Origin: Agroathelia rolfsii
Lineage: Eukaryota > Basidiomycota > Agaricomycetes > Amylocorticiales > Amylocorticiaceae
Reading direction: 5' to 3'
Assembly: GCA_018343915.1 (NCBI GenBank)
Contig: JABRWF010000002.1
Span: 3,782,001 to 3,846,000, forward strand
Length of the DNA: 64,000 bases
Below, in pieces: positions 62,499 to 64,000 of the stretch. A program made the translations under genes and the position numbers. Below the pieces are notes generated by a model. The model saw only the letters and a program-made list of their open reading frames with translations, did not search any database and was not told the origin of the DNA. How positions within the stretch are numbered: the first letter of the stretch is position 1; every line of letters begins with the position of its first letter.

Positions 62499-63905
62499 TT
62501 ATTCTTTCGAAGCTGAGTGATGCGCCAGAAACCGACCGAGGGTGGCTTGCAGTGCGTTTTCACTAAACTGAGTTTCTATCCCCATGAAAGACATTTCCGC
62601 ATTTTGCTTTGCGCGGGGGAACATCTCGTTTTCATACTCCGTTACAGACGCAGACAAAGCATTACGACTGACGGCTGCATCAGAACTGAGTAATCCATCT
62701 TTGCGTAAGATAATCGCACGTCCAAGCTTGAGTGCATCTTCCATAGCAACGTTGACGCCTACTCCAGCAAAAGGCGACATCAGATGTGCCGCATCCCCTA
62801 TAAGCGTCAATCTAAAACCTTATATTAGATACTCTTGATATTTAGAAGATCAGGGTAAAAACTCGCCCAGATTTGTGCTCCCATTCGATACCCACTGGAA
62901 GCATATAAAGCCGACGAATAAGGAGAGGTTCATCACTCTTCAAGATGAGGTCCTTCAATTCCTGAATCCAAGTAGGAAAATATTGATCAACGAACTGCTC
63001 TCTCGCAGTGGAAGATTCCCAATCAATCCCCTTCTCTTGATTCCACGTCTCGGGTAAACGAAGCATGGCATATATAAGCGCATGTCCATTGTCCTGGATC
63101 CGTGCTGCCAACATACGTTCGTGATCGATGGTCAGACAGCCCCCTGAGCCGATAAAGTGAGCCATCTCAGGACGCCGGGTCCGGACGTCGCGGATAACAG
63201 CCTCAAAGGCAGTGATACCGCAGTAAAATGGTTTCTCCTGAGTCAGAAGGGGTCTTACTTTAGACCACGCTCCGTCTGCACCAACGACGAGATGAAAACC
63301 ATGCTCGACGCTGCCATTCTCAAAATGAAGATTATATACTCCCACTTCATTAGCTGATGCTTCAACACTACGCAGTTTCTTGCCCCATAAAACCGTGTTG
63401 GGTGCTAAAGAGTCGAGCAGAATATCGCGAAGCTTCAGGCGGTCAATCTCGGGACGGTTACGGCCATGGTTGTTCCCAGTAATGTTTTCGTCAAGATAGA
63501 CTTTGCCAGTCGAATCAAGAAGCTTATATATTTCAGTCTCAGGGTGCACATGCTTGAGCCATTCGTCCCAGAGCCCTGAAAGGAGTGTAAATCATTTCTC
63601 CAGCGCCGGAGATCCAAAGAATGGTGTACAAGAAAACGAACCTGCTCCACGAAGAGCAAGCTGCCCCGTCTCTGCATCGAGATCTAGTGTACCTCCTTGA
63701 CCGCGCGCGTCTCGAGAGTATTCAAACTCATAGACGGTACAAGGTATGTCATTGCTTTGCAATAAACGAGCGAAGGTTAAACCTGCTGGACCGGCTGTAT
63801 TGAATGATTAGATTCCCTATATATCAAAGCTGCATAAAAAGTAAGAGCAAGATATGGATATTCACCCCCAATGATGGCAATCTTGATGTTGTTCGAAGAT
63901 GACAT
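62499..63905 (-). CDS. FAD-dependent monooxygenase, copy 2, intact
   Basis: PHBH/TetX-like flavin hydroxylase. Exons 63866-63905, 63642-63794, 62867-63575 and 62499-62811 total 1215 nt (404 aa). N-terminal Rossmann motif IKIAIIGGAGPAGLTFARLL, Arg-rich RDARGQGGTLDL, the DG motif VVGADGAWSKVRPLL and the second FAD motif GLTLIGDAAHLMSPFAGVGV, all in place. No signal peptide or membrane span. The last intron (62812-62866) has a GC donor (GG|GCGAGT) where copy 1 has a GT at the same place; without splicing, the frame stops. Copies 1 and 2 share intron positions and identical exon 2 length (153 nt), so they are duplicates. The 7-TM gene lies between them. Substrate unknown. Confidence 0.88.
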
Positions 63906-64000
63906 ATGGCTATTCAAGTCGACTGAAATGTAGAAAGCAACTGTGTTCTTGGTAACTCAGAGCTACGAGTCCAGGTATGACTGTCAGCGTTTAAATACTT

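Overview
This window is nuclear DNA of a filamentous basidiomycete, most likely a mushroom-forming Agaricomycete. The evidence is densely packed genes broken by many 45-100 nt introns, TRI1-type short exons, and protein families typical of that group (BTB-less F-box/LRR-like paralogues, a basidiomycete 7-TM family, fused PABA synthase). There are no bacterial operons, rRNA, tRNA or CRISPR. I rebuilt the exon structures by hand. For every gene called confidently the spliced coding length is a multiple of three and the joined protein matches its family across the junctions.

Layout. 1-2 kb: the 3' end of a cytochrome P450 and a small secreted fasciclin protein. 2.3-6.1 kb: complex I 49-kDa subunit, divergent from ATG27. 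6.1-9.5 kb: about 3.4 kb with no gene I can support. 9.5-15 kb: an unrecognised Ser/Asp-rich protein, a GNAT acetyltransferase and dCMP deaminase. 15-24.7 kb: TTI1, divergent from PABA synthase, then ALG9 and histone H4. 24.7-27.6 kb: gene-poor, AT-rich, with two fold-back elements. 27.6-44.4 kb: a compact housekeeping block (RNase III-like/dsRBM protein, gamma-tubulin complex GCP4, inorganic pyrophosphatase, POM152 nucleoporin, 2OG oxygenase, UBC12, HIU hydrolase, RRP1). 44.5-49.1 kb: tandem F-box paralogues and an unrecognised short-exon gene with an in-frame stop. 50.2-56.5 kb: an atypical TBC-domain protein and a 20-exon rhamnogalacturonan lyase. 56.7-63.9 kb: two FAD monooxygenase paralogues, one broken, flanking a decaying 7-TM gene.

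Most genes are unrelated housekeeping genes and do not form a pathway. Many sit in head-to-head pairs only 110-250 bp apart, so shared promoters are likely. The right third (F-box copies, lyase, paired monooxygenases, 7-TM gene) looks like a faster-evolving accessory region.

The most striking observation is a 2-nt exon in the complex I 49-kDa gene, which is needed to keep the reading frame and one conserved codon. Other points of note are five GC-AG introns, a pyrophosphatase with two in-frame starts (probable mitochondrial plus cytosolic forms), and two likely pseudo-enzymes: an RNase III fold without its catalytic residues and a TBC domain without its Arg/Gln fingers. No clearly new multi-gene system was found.
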